A stretch of 52,364 bases of DNA from Nemertoderma westbladi (taxonomy: Eukaryota > Xenacoelomorpha > Nemertodermatida > Nemertodermatidae), in contig JAUCBJ010000142.1 of assembly GCA_032718475.1 (NCBI GenBank), forward strand, positions 1 through 52,364. The letters are read 5' to 3'. Within the stretch, counting starts at the first letter, position 1. Each line of letters begins with the position of its first letter. This document shows, in pieces, positions 9,640 through 18,918 of the stretch. The notes beneath the pieces are model-generated. The model searched no databases and was not told where the DNA came from. It saw only the letters and a list, made by a program, of their open reading frames with translations. Both the position numbers and the translations under genes were made by a program.

Positions 9640-11222
9640 TCGTGTATCTGATTCTGTGCTCACAGATATCCACATCTCATTTGCTGAAATTAAGATTGCA
9701 GTAAGGGGCTTGAAGACCAATCGTGCCATTGGAGTAGATGGCGTGTCCCTGAGGTCTTTAAAATTGCTGTGTGCTTAGAGCTCATTCACCCCATTATTCT
9801 GAGTATGTATAGGACAAAGATAGTCCCTCAAGAAATGAAAATATATAAGTTGGTCCATGCACCAAAAAAGGGCAACCTAACAACCTAGAAAGCTTTTCGT
9901 GGAAACTCGTTAATCTAGATTGCTGCAAAGCAATACAACAGAATTCTATTAAATCGCATCAGGAATCCTGTGAGAACCAAAATGGGTTCCATAAAGGTCG
10001 TGGGACATGAAGTCTATTCTGGCACTTAGAAGGATAATCAAAGAGTTATCAACAAAGAAAGACATACATCTGGCTATTATCTTTGTTGACTTCTTTAAGG
10101 CCTTCGACTCAGTCTCCCGACCACGGATGTTTAGCATACTTGTAGCACATTGGTTTCCTGAGCAAATTATTGCAGCTTTCCGATCACTGTTTGATGGTTC
10201 CACCACATTTGCGTCTACTGCTGATGGTGACACAGATCCATTCGAACTCTTATGCGGAATCCGTCAGGGTTACACACTTGCACCATTCTAATTCTTAATT
10301 GTGGTTGATTGTGTTCTACGCATGTCCTTAGATCATAAAAATTAAAATTATTAAAATGGGATGATGATACCCCCTACTGGCACAATAAGTGGAGGAAATC
10401 CAGCAAAGTACCTAACTGATATAGACTTTACTGATGATATAGGGATACTGTCAGAATCACTAGAGGTAGCCCAAAGACTTCTCTGCTCATTGGACGAGGT
10501 TGCTTCTAGTGTTTGTCTTTTTGTAAATTCCAAGAAGACAAAAATTAAGACAGTGAAACTTGACAGCCCTCAAGAAATGTCTGATCGTAAGGGAATAAGC
10601 TCCAGGAATGGCTTGCTTGAGCACGTGGATGACTTCTGCTACTTGGGATCATGGATCAGAAACTCAGGTGAGGACCTTCGGATATGTAGGGGGGAGGCAT
10701 GGGCTGCATTGAATAGACTATCCAGGATTTGTAAGTCCCTCATAATAAAACGGTACCTCAAGGTTCGATTATTTCTGGCAGCAGTAGTTCCATGGGAGTT
10801 CACGCTGGGCTCTAACTGCAGAGGATACCAAATCTCTGGATGGCACATTCACAAGAATGCTGCGCCGGGTTCATTGTGTTATATACAACGAACACATCTC
10901 CAACCAGACTCTATACAACATTGGAGCTGTTTCATGAGTCTCCTCTAGCTTGCCACTTGAACGGAACCGCCTCAGCCTTGCAGGACATTCATTGCTTTCA
11001 CTGTGAGGAACAGCCAGTGCATTATCTTGTACTTTGGATGCCTCATGAAGTGAATAAGCATGGTGGACAACCCATGAGTTTCTTGAGACGCATCTTAAAG
11101 GACACTGGCCTTGAAGATGCGGATGATATAGCAATTGTCATGGGTGCCAGAGAGTTGTGGCAACGCAATTTTGTCGACAAGCCTGCACAGCATTCTAAAT
11201 ATATATGTAATATATATAATGC
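9640..11222 (+). pseudogene. LINE reverse transcriptase, degenerate
   Basis: Pieces in different frames appear in the correct order. A pre-RT block is at about 9670-9740 and a second at 9850-10010. RT motif A is FVDFFKAFDSV (about 10083-10120). A GIRQGYTLAPF block ends in a stop at 10289, followed by a DD-motif region (DIDFTDDIG) near 10420. The thumb is LEHVDDFCYLGSWI (10617) and the C-terminal region lies near 11040-11180. The protein is close to the copy at 26284-27360 but carries several stops and frameshifts, and the first D of its active-site DD is preceded by T rather than A. It is inactive. Clade is uncertain (RTE-like or jockey-like). Confidence 0.8.
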
Positions 11223-11239
11223 AGCTGCAATGTAGCATG

Positions 11240-11275
11240 CCAATAGTAATAGTAGTAAAAGTAGTAGTAGTGCTG
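11240..11275 (+). repeat. AGT-repeat tail at LINE 3' end
   Basis: AGTAGTAG-type repeats follow the LINE C-terminal stop, after the same GCAGCTGCAATG phrase that follows the copy at 27361. Simple-repeat tails of this kind are typical of LINE 3' ends. Confidence 0.6.
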
Positions 11276-11333
11276 ACACATTTAATTTTAACTTGCCGTC
11301 AACTGAAGCAATTCTTAATGGCTCATCTTTCTT

Positions 11334-12750
11334 TGCTCCATATACTATGCATGTCTCTTCACAAACCACATTCGGGCAAGTTTTCCTTTTAATAGTAGGA
11401 ATAAGTTCGTCACCATCCATTTCCATCAAGTCATAATAATAATAATAATAGGCAGATGCAAGTGATAGTTTCGACGCAATCAAAATTGATCCCTCTCCAG
11501 GGTAAAAATCGACGCAAATAACACCTGATTACTCTCAAAAATTAAACTTCAATCTGTTCTATTGAGATTCGTTTATTGTTTTGGTTGGAATAACGTGCCA
11601 TTTTAAACTGGTCCTTTCCCTAAATTGATAATTTAACATTGAGAAAAAATAATTGAAATAAAAACAAAATAAAAACCGAAATGGGATTTGTGCCCCCTCC
11701 CCCGCTCAACCCCTGTCTCGACGGTGCATAGTGTTATGTACCTGCCTGTTGCAAAACTAATATCTTAGCAGAATTTAGAGTGAGTTAACTATTAACTGTA
11801 GGTCTCGATAAACGCCTGAGATCTTTAAAATTCATATTTGTATTAAACAATATCCCCCCAAGTCACGATATGATGTTGACTAACAGTCGAAGGTTATAGC
11901 TATGCGACGTGTGTGACATTTAATCACTCAAACTCTGGTAAGGTAGGCCTAGGGAATACTGCATTATAGTTATACTGTAAATTAAATTCTTGTTAAATTG
12001 TCTTATTTGGTCTGTTGCTATGGTAACGGGGTCTGTAAATGTCACCTAAATGGGCACAATATGACGGGAAGTATCACCATGCTACTGAGCTGTAGTGATA
12101 ATTTAAAAAAATTACAAATATGGAAGCAAATAGTTGAGTCTATGTACACGAATTCTCCACTTAAACTCAATATTTTGATACTTGTGAAAATTACTATGGT
12201 CCAAAAAATGGGCCTGTGTCTGTGACATTGGACGCTATTTGATTTTATATTGCCCTTGATGTGTTCCCAAGATGTCATATAAGTTGTGTGATGGGTTTTT
12301 TGATTTTAAAACTGTTTGTTGATTTTCTCAGGAAAAGGAAAGGTGAGACAAAGAAATTGACAATTTAAATTTCATAAATCTGTTGCTAAGGCGGTTACTA
12401 GGGCCGGGTTGGCGGACTGCAAGGGAATTTCGGAAATTTTCTTCTTTACCAAAGTGTTTATAACAGTTTCAGGACAACATTGATGCATTTTGATTAACTT
12501 TCAATTTATACACTGGTTATGAGACGAGATTCACTAGCATTCACCATGAACTTGTATCCTAAAATTGAAAAAAATCATTTTTGAGCAAAAAACTTTGAAG
12601 CCCAAAAAAAGGCATTAAATTAAAAATGCAGAGGTGGCATCCGGCCTAGCTGGATTCGCCATGTCTTGAAGTACAAAAATCAGGTGGATGCCAACCATTA
12701 ACAAAAAATGCCATCTAAACTTAATTTTCGGGAGTTGGCAGGTAGACTAT
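11334..12750 (-). repeat. Right arm of the long inverted repeat
   Basis: It pairs with 7675-9073. On the minus strand its inner end carries an open frame containing LMEMDGDELIP and NVVCEETCIVYGAK, better preserved than the left-arm version, which has a TGA after CDL. Confidence 0.85.
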
Positions 12751-13978
12751 TATGCTATTCAATGGGCAAGCTTTATTGTTCTTTTAACTCACTTCTAATT
12801 CTAGCGTGGTTGTTGCCATGGTGACATTATGGAAAGCTAGCGGTAGAATTAGGGTAATTCTCATGCATACAGATCTGGGATGCTATTTAATAGAAATTCT
12901 TTAAAATGTCAATATCCTCTCTTTATACATGATTTTATGAATTTTATCGGCTATTGACTATATATTGGAGATTCTCGCACACGAATACACTTAATAGGGT
13001 GAATCTCCGCTCCCATGATCTATTAATTAAGGGAATTTTGGGAATGTTATAAATTGTATAAAAATGACAATTTATCAAATTCATTAAAAGATGAATTTAA
13101 ATTTATTCCCGTAAATTTTATTATTTAATATTAAATGGACACAATTTTATTCCAGAACATATCTGGGGACTGGGATCCTTGATTCTAGGAAATTTGTCTT
13201 TTTAAGAGTATCGGTAAGTGCTACGATATCTTAATTGACTAGAATTTTAAAGGATCTAAATTTTGACTGATTTTATAAATATTAATAGTTAATATTTAGG
13301 ATGGGCACCGGTTTATTCCAGAACTTGTCTGGGGACGTTAACCACTGATTCTAGAATTTTGTCTTTCAAGTATATCGGTGGGTGCCGCGATATCTTAATC
13401 GACTAGAATTACAGATGGTCAAAGGGTTTAACAGATTTATTTGCATTGTACGCTACTGTTAAAGGGACATCACGCTACTATATGTATTATTTAATATACG
13501 GTATGAGAGCAATATCGCACGAAGCAATGTCAGTGAGAAGAGGCAAGTCGTTTCCAAGGTCTACCCAGAGCTTGGTTTAGCCGAGACACGAGGATCTGAA
13601 TTTTGCATTCCTAATACTCTACTTACCAATAATACTTGAATATAGTAGGAGCTTTATTGTACTTTAATAAGTACGGATATTTCATCTTACTGTAGTCACG
13701 TATTTATAATGTAATACGGACAGTAAGGAAAGAGAAAAAGAATTATTTCTCGCCGTCGCACTAAATATATAATATATAAGTAATTAAGTAATAAACACTA
13801 ATATATATTGCACTAATCTACTAAATAATCGCTAAAATAACATTCTACCAAATAAAATTAAAGAAAACGATTACAATAAAATTACATAATAATACATACA
13901 TAAATATAAAATAATAAAAACAAATATAAAATAATATAGTCACACACCCACTCCAGACGCTGTTACGTTGGGGAGTCC
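12751..13978. other. Non-coding part of the BEL/Pao element with a diverged direct repeat
   Basis: No ORF is seen. About 125 bp at 13138-13270 recur in diverged form at 13300-13425; shared blocks include TTTATTCCAGAAC, GTCTGGGGAC and CGATATCTTAAT. On the minus strand this is where integrase would be expected, and I find none. 13740-13950 is very AT-rich. Confidence 0.5.
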
Positions 13979-15556
13979 CTAGATGTTTGTTAGATTAGGG
14001 AGGTGGTCGTGGGAAGAGTATCTTGCCTTCCATAGTTTCCGGACAGTTCTCGGTCTCGTTCCAGTAAACATAAACGACCAACTGGGCGATTGAGCTGCTG
14101 TGTCTCGAAGACAATTCCAGGTTTCCTCTTCGTCCTTCAAATACACGACGGCCTTACAAAGCCAATTCCAGGATCTATAGTGGTCCATCGCTCCCGGCAG
14201 GAGAGGTGAGAGTCCCGGCGAGACGTCTGGTGTTCCAGGTCTCCAGTCTCTCTCTCTGATCTCCACAACAGATCGGTTCGCGGTGGGGGAGTTTAGATCC
14301 ACAGCGTCGTCCCTGGCAATGTGTAGTACAGACAGATCTATCACGGGTTTAAATAACCTTGATTTACTCGTCCGGGTTTTAGGTTTGACTTTCGCCGCTC
14401 CCTTGGCTTGTCTAATCTCAGCCGTGGTAATATGGGAAGGCCATTCATCTTCTTTACTTAGGAAGTCGGGTCCACCTAACCAGTCTGGAGTATCTGTCAG
14501 TTCTTGAGGAGTTGCTCCTCTGGAAGCGATGTCGACTAGATTAATCGTCTCGGGGCAATGTCTCCATTGATCTACATTGGAGTTAATATTGTCATTATCT
14601 GAGGAGTATGGTGTTCCCTCAGTTGGGTCGTCTACCTCACTGCTCTCCGCTTCCCATTCGCTTACTTGGTATACCCGTTCTTTTGGTAACCTTTCTATGA
14701 GAGTTCTACGGGAAGGGCCAGTAAGGTACCAACCTACTCTAGTTCTTCCCGCATAGGCTTGTAGCGGTTGCGGTTGAGCAGGCCATTTCTCCAATGTCTC
14801 AAGCGCCTCATGCACATTTTGGCCGATGAGTATTTGCACTCCAGGGTAATCTATGTTGAATCTAGGTATATTAAGCTGCTGGGTGGAATCGTCCTCATCC
14901 CAGTTATAAGGTTCTACTTGGCTGGTAGCGAAGTTCTTTATCGCCACCATTTTTACTGACCTTATACTGTGTTCTCCTAGTTCATCCTGGGGGGTGGACA
15001 ACGCACCTACATAATAATCCGCTATTACTGTAGATTTCCAAACCTGCATAATTCCTGACATGTTTAACTTAGTTCGGAACTTGGGTTTTCCAGCAAAGAT
15101 GTCTTCGGCTAGTTCTTTGTCGATGAATGTTCCTGTGCTACCGGAGTCAAGGAGGGTGTTCACTGTATAACTCCTTTTAAGTCCGTGGACCCTTAACTGT
15201 ACTACTGGAAATTCTCGGATTCCTACATTGGAAGTTGGTGCTTTCCAAGATGGTTGTCGGTCAGAAGTAGTTAGGGGGAGCTCGATGTCGGTGGCCTTTT
15301 CATACGTAAGTGCTCGATACACTGCGGTATTTATCAGGTAACAGGATTCGTTTTCGTCGGAGAATTCGTCCGTATAGAATCCTTCCATCTCAGAACTTTG
15401 GTCAGTGTCGTTCACATCACTGAATTGGACATGTAGTTCGGACTCACTTACCTGATTCGGGCTGTTTCGATCGAATTCAGTGTGCAACAAGATATGATGT
15501 TTTACGCCGCACTTTGCACACCTTGCGTCGGAGTAACAGGTTCGCCGTTGGTGTCC
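13979..15556 (-). pseudogene. BEL/Pao protease with deleted reverse transcriptase
   Basis: The frame continues directly from the Gag stop at 15557-15559. It opens with the rest of a CCHC knuckle and a second Cys/His cluster, then an acidic linker. Counting residues from 15490, an aspartic protease follows: LLDSGSTGTFID at 114-124, LIGQN at 221-225 and GWYLTG at 253-258. Next, at about residue 285-305 (14575-14640), the sequence jumps to WRHCPETINLVDIASRG, which normally follows RNase H. So the RT and RNase H, several hundred residues in relatives, are absent while the frame stays open. The last 100 residues (HYRSWNWLCKAVVYLKD) resemble the linker before integrase, which is also missing. Confidence 0.8.
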
Positions 15557-15559
15557 TCA
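15557..15559 (-). other. In-frame TGA between Gag and protease
   Basis: A single TGA falls inside the second CCHC zinc knuckle, between its second Cys (CYNCLR) and its His. The same frame then stays open for 1.5 kb. It could be a point mutation or a read-through stop controlling Gag to Gag-Pol ratio. A stop inside a zinc knuckle favours mutation. Confidence 0.85.
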
Positions 15560-18364
15560 TCTGAGGCAATTATAACACAACCGCTTATCCCACATGACTT
15601 CACGTCTGTCCTTTAGTGATTTCCTCAGGAATTCATCACACGCACTTAAACGGTGGGGCCCGTCACACAGCACACATTTTGGTTTGATGTTACTTACCTT
15701 ACTTTGGGTAACGTTGTGCACACTCGTTCTTTCCTCGGGCTTTATTACATGAATTCTCTTAGGAGACGTAGGAGGAGTTTTTCTTACCTGTTCTCTCCTG
15801 TCATTGGTTCGCGACTTGAATTTACTTACGTCCTTAGGCGCTTTGTTGTCATAGTAAGATCTTTCAGTGTCTTTCCCGCTGTCTTCCTCTTGAGAAGCCT
15901 GGCTTTCGCCGCCGTCTGTATAACACACTGGTATTACCTTTCTCCTAGAAACGGGTTTCTCACTTACCTTATTTTCCGGTGTCTTCTCTCTGGACTGCTT
16001 TAGAAGCTGTAATTTTACCTCTCCATCTAAGAATGACATGAGATCAGCCATGGTAGGATCTCTTTGTTGTTGTTCCGTCATATATAACACTTTCTTGTCC
16101 CAGCGTGTACCTACTCCACCCTTGGGCAAAGTAGATGCTAAGGCTCCTACAACCATAGAATTCTGGTATTCATGAGACTTACCTAGCCAATCTAATTGTC
16201 TACAGATCTCCTGAATCTCATCGGAAAACTCTATAATCCCGCTGCTAAGAAACTTTCGGGGCGCCATTAATTTCGCATATAAATACCTAGCTATGTTAGT
16301 CCTATTACCATACCTGATGTTTAGTGTATCCCAAACTTGTCTTAATCCATCTGGATGTCCAATAAACTTTAACGCCATTAACTTGGGAGATCCTTCCAAG
16401 CACTCAATGAGGAATCTAAGTTTCTCTCCGTTAGATAGCACAGAGTTCTGTATGTTATCTTTGTAATATTCATTAAAAGGTAACCATTTCATCTCATCTC
16501 CATTGAACTTGACTATCTCTCCCACCTTTACCGCTTGACGGGCTTCGGTTCTAGCCATTTGACGCGTAAAACTTTCTTGGGCCATCGTGTTATTTAATAT
16601 CGAGTTATCGGTATATAAATTTCTCGGATTATTATCAAGTCTATATGGGATATCATTGTCAACAGGTTTATAATTACCCTTAATAGGGTTTACTATAGGA
16701 GTTTCCACTTCGCTAGCAGTATAGATGCGTGTAGGCTCCACACCTTGCGCATGAAATACTTCAGACCTAACAGGTTGACACATTGTTACAGGGGGTGGTG
16801 GTATACCCTTTTGTGTATTTACTAATTTATCGCGTTCTAACGCGATACTTTGCTGCACTTCTTGCAACTCTAACCTACTCTCTCTAATTGTTCCCTTTAA
16901 CTGCTGCACAGTCCCCTCCATCTCCTGGACTTGCTGAGAGGAGCGGGAACGGTGTTCCCTCAGCTGCCCGAGCAGGAGACCCATCTCCCGTCGTCCCTCA
17001 TCTACCCACTCGACCGCCGAAGCGGGAGGCACCAACGTTGTAGCGGGCGGACGAGGGACAATGGGCGACAAATCATTAATATTTCGCTCGGAGTCCAGGA
17101 CATGAATATTTTCAAGGGTGGTTCCGTGGGGCACAGGTAGCTTAGTGCTGTGCAGAGGGAATTTAGAGGTAGGTTCAGGGAGTACAGGTGTCTCTATCAC
17201 CGAAGGGGTGGCTTCGAGAACAGGCCTAATTATTTCAGGCTCATCTACTATAGTAGGGAGTCTTTCTATTTTAATTATTTGGTCTGTGGGTTCTGTACTA
17301 CCTAAGTTTGTGTTAGTTAGTTGCCTTCTAACAGCTGGGGGCAAATCAGGCAATTTCTGACGGTGGGACATTCTTCTACGTCTGCCTAGACGAGATCTAT
17401 TTCCTCCGCCTTCAGGATCGGTGGTATCGCCTTCCTCAGATGATGTATATCCCTGTCTTTTGGGAGTTGATCGACTCATCATCTGCATTTGACTAGCTGT
17501 TAACTGTTTATTTATGCAGTCTTGATTCTCCTGAATGTTTTCCAATTCTAGTTGGGTGGTTTCTTCAGACGCTCTCCGTTCTGCTTCTGCCACTGCCTCT
17601 GCCGCTGCCACTGCCGCCTTTCTTTCCGCTTCGGCCGCTGCCGTTACTGCCTTTCTTTCCGCTTCTGCCTCTGCCGCTGCCGCTGCCGCTGCCGCTTTTC
17701 TTTCCGCTCCTGCCGCTGCCACTGCTGCTGCCACTGCCGCTGTCTTTCTGTCTTCTATACGTTTTTTCTTTACTTGTTCTTCTTGGACTCTAGCGATGCG
17801 GAGGCGTTCATCAAATTTAGCTTGGTTCGCAGCTCTCATATCCGCATCGATTGCGTCCAACACAAGCTTGGCTCCTTCACTATTAGGGCTAAGTCCTTCC
17901 AGCCTTCTCCTCAACTCTTCATCACCTATAAAGCGTTGATAGTCTGACAGATAGATGTCAATAGCATCCCTCTTATGCGGTTTCTCTGCTGTCGCTTCAC
18001 TTTCCACTTGGGAAAAGGTGGCGTCTGTTGATTCTCCAAGGGTTGAGCGCTCATCTAACTGAGATTTCCACGGGGCAGTTCTTTGAACTTGGAGACTCAC
18101 CCGCTGTAACCAAGTCTTTACGGCAACTTGCAACGACGTGTCTTGTCTTCTTTTCGAAGCCTCCTCAAAGGCCGATAGGATTAGTCTGATTCTTAGAATT
18201 CTTTCTCGAACTTGATAAAGCAGCTCTCTCTGCTCTTGAGGTCCTTGTGGTTGTCTAAACAATTGTTCCTCTAATCGCTCCATGGAGCTGAAGAATCCCT
18301 GTACGTATCCGGCTGCTGACCTCTTCCACACAGCTGGATCGCTGGTTTCCTTTGTCACTCCCAT
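15557..18364 (-). CDS. gag: BEL/Pao Gag protein
   Basis: This is the structural protein that would form the retrotransposon particle and package its RNA. It has 935 residues from an ATG to the TGA in the zinc knuckle. Residues 25-90 and 175-290 are probable coiled coil; 208-264 is an Ala/Glu/Lys-rich run encoded by a GCN-type microsatellite. Residues 340-600 are low-complexity and proline-rich with another helical stretch (about 450-510). Residues 615-790 form the conserved BEL/Pao Gag domain (DUF1759-like; KFNGDEMKWLPF, KLRFLIECLEGSP). Residue 897 onward has CVLCDGPHRLSAC and then CYNC, the start of the zinc knuckles. Its ATG overlaps the end of the first ORF by 10 bp. The frame is intact, which is unusual in such a defective element. 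Confidence 0.85.
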   Translation of the reverse strand: MGVTKETSDPAVWKRSAAGYVQGFFSSMERLEEQLFRQPQGPQEQRELLYQVRERILRIRLILSAFEEASKRRQDTSLQVAVKTWLQRVSLQVQRTAPWKSQLDERSTLGESTDATFSQVESEATAEKPHKRDAIDIYLSDYQRFIGDEELRRRLEGLSPNSEGAKLVLDAIDADMRAANQAKFDERLRIARVQEEQVKKKRIEDRKTAAVAAAVAAAGAERKAAAAAAAAEAEAERKAVTAAAEAERKAAVAAAEAVAEAERRASEETTQLELENIQENQDCINKQLTASQMQMMSRSTPKRQGYTSSEEGDTTDPEGGGNRSRLGRRRRMSHRQKLPDLPPAVRRQLTNTNLGSTEPTDQIIKIERLPTIVDEPEIIRPVLEATPSVIETPVLPEPTSKFPLHSTKLPVPHGTTLENIHVLDSERNINDLSPIVPRPPATTLVPPASAVEWVDEGRREMGLLLGQLREHRSRSSQQVQEMEGTVQQLKGTIRESRLELQEVQQSIALERDKLVNTQKGIPPPPVTMCQPVRSEVFHAQGVEPTRIYTASEVETPIVNPIKGNYKPVDNDIPYRLDNNPRNLYTDNSILNNTMAQESFTRQMARTEARQAVKVGEIVKFNGDEMKWLPFNEYYKDNIQNSVLSNGEKLRFLIECLEGSPKLMALKFIGHPDGLRQVWDTLNIRYGNRTNIARYLYAKLMAPRKFLSSGIIEFSDEIQEICRQLDWLGKSHEYQNSMVVGALASTLPKGGVGTRWDKKVLYMTEQQQRDPTMADLMSFLDGEVKLQLLKQSREKTPENKVSEKPVSRRKVIPVCYTDGGESQASQEEDSGKDTERSYYDNKAPKDVSKFKSRTNDRREQVRKTPPTSPKRIHVIKPEERTSVHNVTQSKVSNIKPKCVLCDGPHRLSACDEFLRKSLKDRREVMWDKRLCYNCLR

Positions 18365-18918
18365 CCGTGTATGTCTTCCCAGGCAGCTTCCGATAAGTCA
18401 AACGGAAGTCTGGGTCCGGGGAAGTTCCATTGCGACTCGACAATAGACTTCAGTTCTTCCCTTGTATATCCCGCATAACTATCCTTGGTCGATCGCTTAC
18501 TTCTCACCCAATCAATCTGGTGTTCCTCCACCGCAATCAATACCCTAGTGAGTACGGCTGCAGGAAGGATGAGAAGGGGATCCGAATAAACCGCATCTGT
18601 CATCTTTGCTCCGTGCTCGGGTGTCAGCTCTACAGTATCCTCACTACTGGAGCTGCCGGGCCGCTGAGAAATAAGTTCTCGGCTCGCGGGTTGTTGCTGT
18701 TCCGCTGCTTCTTGGTCCCGCTTGACCTGAGCTCGAGTTCCTATGATAGACCTACAATGTTGGACTAGCCTAGGGTCTGATATTACTACTGGAGGGATGA
18801 TCTTTCTTACAGTAGGAGGTGAATTGAACTTCGGTCTCACACGTTCCACACTCCTGTCCGGGTCACAGATGGTTGTATCTAGGAGACTGTCTGACAGGTT
18901 TTGCTTTGTGTCAGACAT
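18355..18918 (-). CDS. First ORF of the BEL/Pao element, 187 aa
   Basis: It starts at the first ATG after the leader (MSDTKQNLSDSLLD) and ends in TGA, overlapping the Gag ATG in the sequence ATGGGAGTGA, one base back in frame. Most BEL/Pao elements have one long frame, so this may be the Gag N-terminus separated by an indel, or a genuinely separate ORF expressed by frameshifting or termination-reinitiation. The N-terminal half is Ser/Pro/Gln-rich and disordered-looking. The C-terminal half (PLLILPAAVLTRVLIAVEE, then WVRSKRSTKDSYAGYTREEL) looks folded and helical. No known domain is recognised. Confidence 0.6.
   Translation of the reverse strand: MSDTKQNLSDSLLDTTICDPDRSVERVRPKFNSPPTVRKIIPPVVISDPRLVQHCRSIIGTRAQVKRDQEAAEQQQPASRELISQRPGSSSSEDTVELTPEHGAKMTDAVYSDPLLILPAAVLTRVLIAVEEHQIDWVRSKRSTKDSYAGYTREELKSIVESQWNFPGPRLPFDLSEAAWEDIHGWE

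Larger units (their letters stand above)
7675..12750. mobile_element. Nested unit: 1.4-kb inverted arms around a decayed LINE
   Basis: The sequence from 7675 inward is the reverse complement of 12750 inward, with matching ends (ATAGTCTACCTGCCAACTCC). The central 2.26 kb holds a degenerate LINE on the plus strand ending in an AGT-repeat tail. The inner ends of both arms encode versions of the same peptide (LMEMDGDE and CEETCIVYG in the right arm), so each arm looks like a LINE 5' region running into its first ORF. Either two LINE 5' ends face each other, or a fold-back element picked up LINE sequence. No transposase is seen. Confidence 0.75.

Noticed and set aside
11043-11483. 146-codon minus ORF with Leu and Tyr runs
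   Set aside because: Its middle is the AGT-repeat tail of the plus-strand LINE. Only the part near 11334-11450 (arm coding sequence) is meaningful, and it is described with the right arm.
17535-17947. Ala/Ser-rich and Cys/Arg-rich plus-strand ORFs
   Set aside because: Shadows of the Ala-rich coiled-coil part of gag on the other strand.
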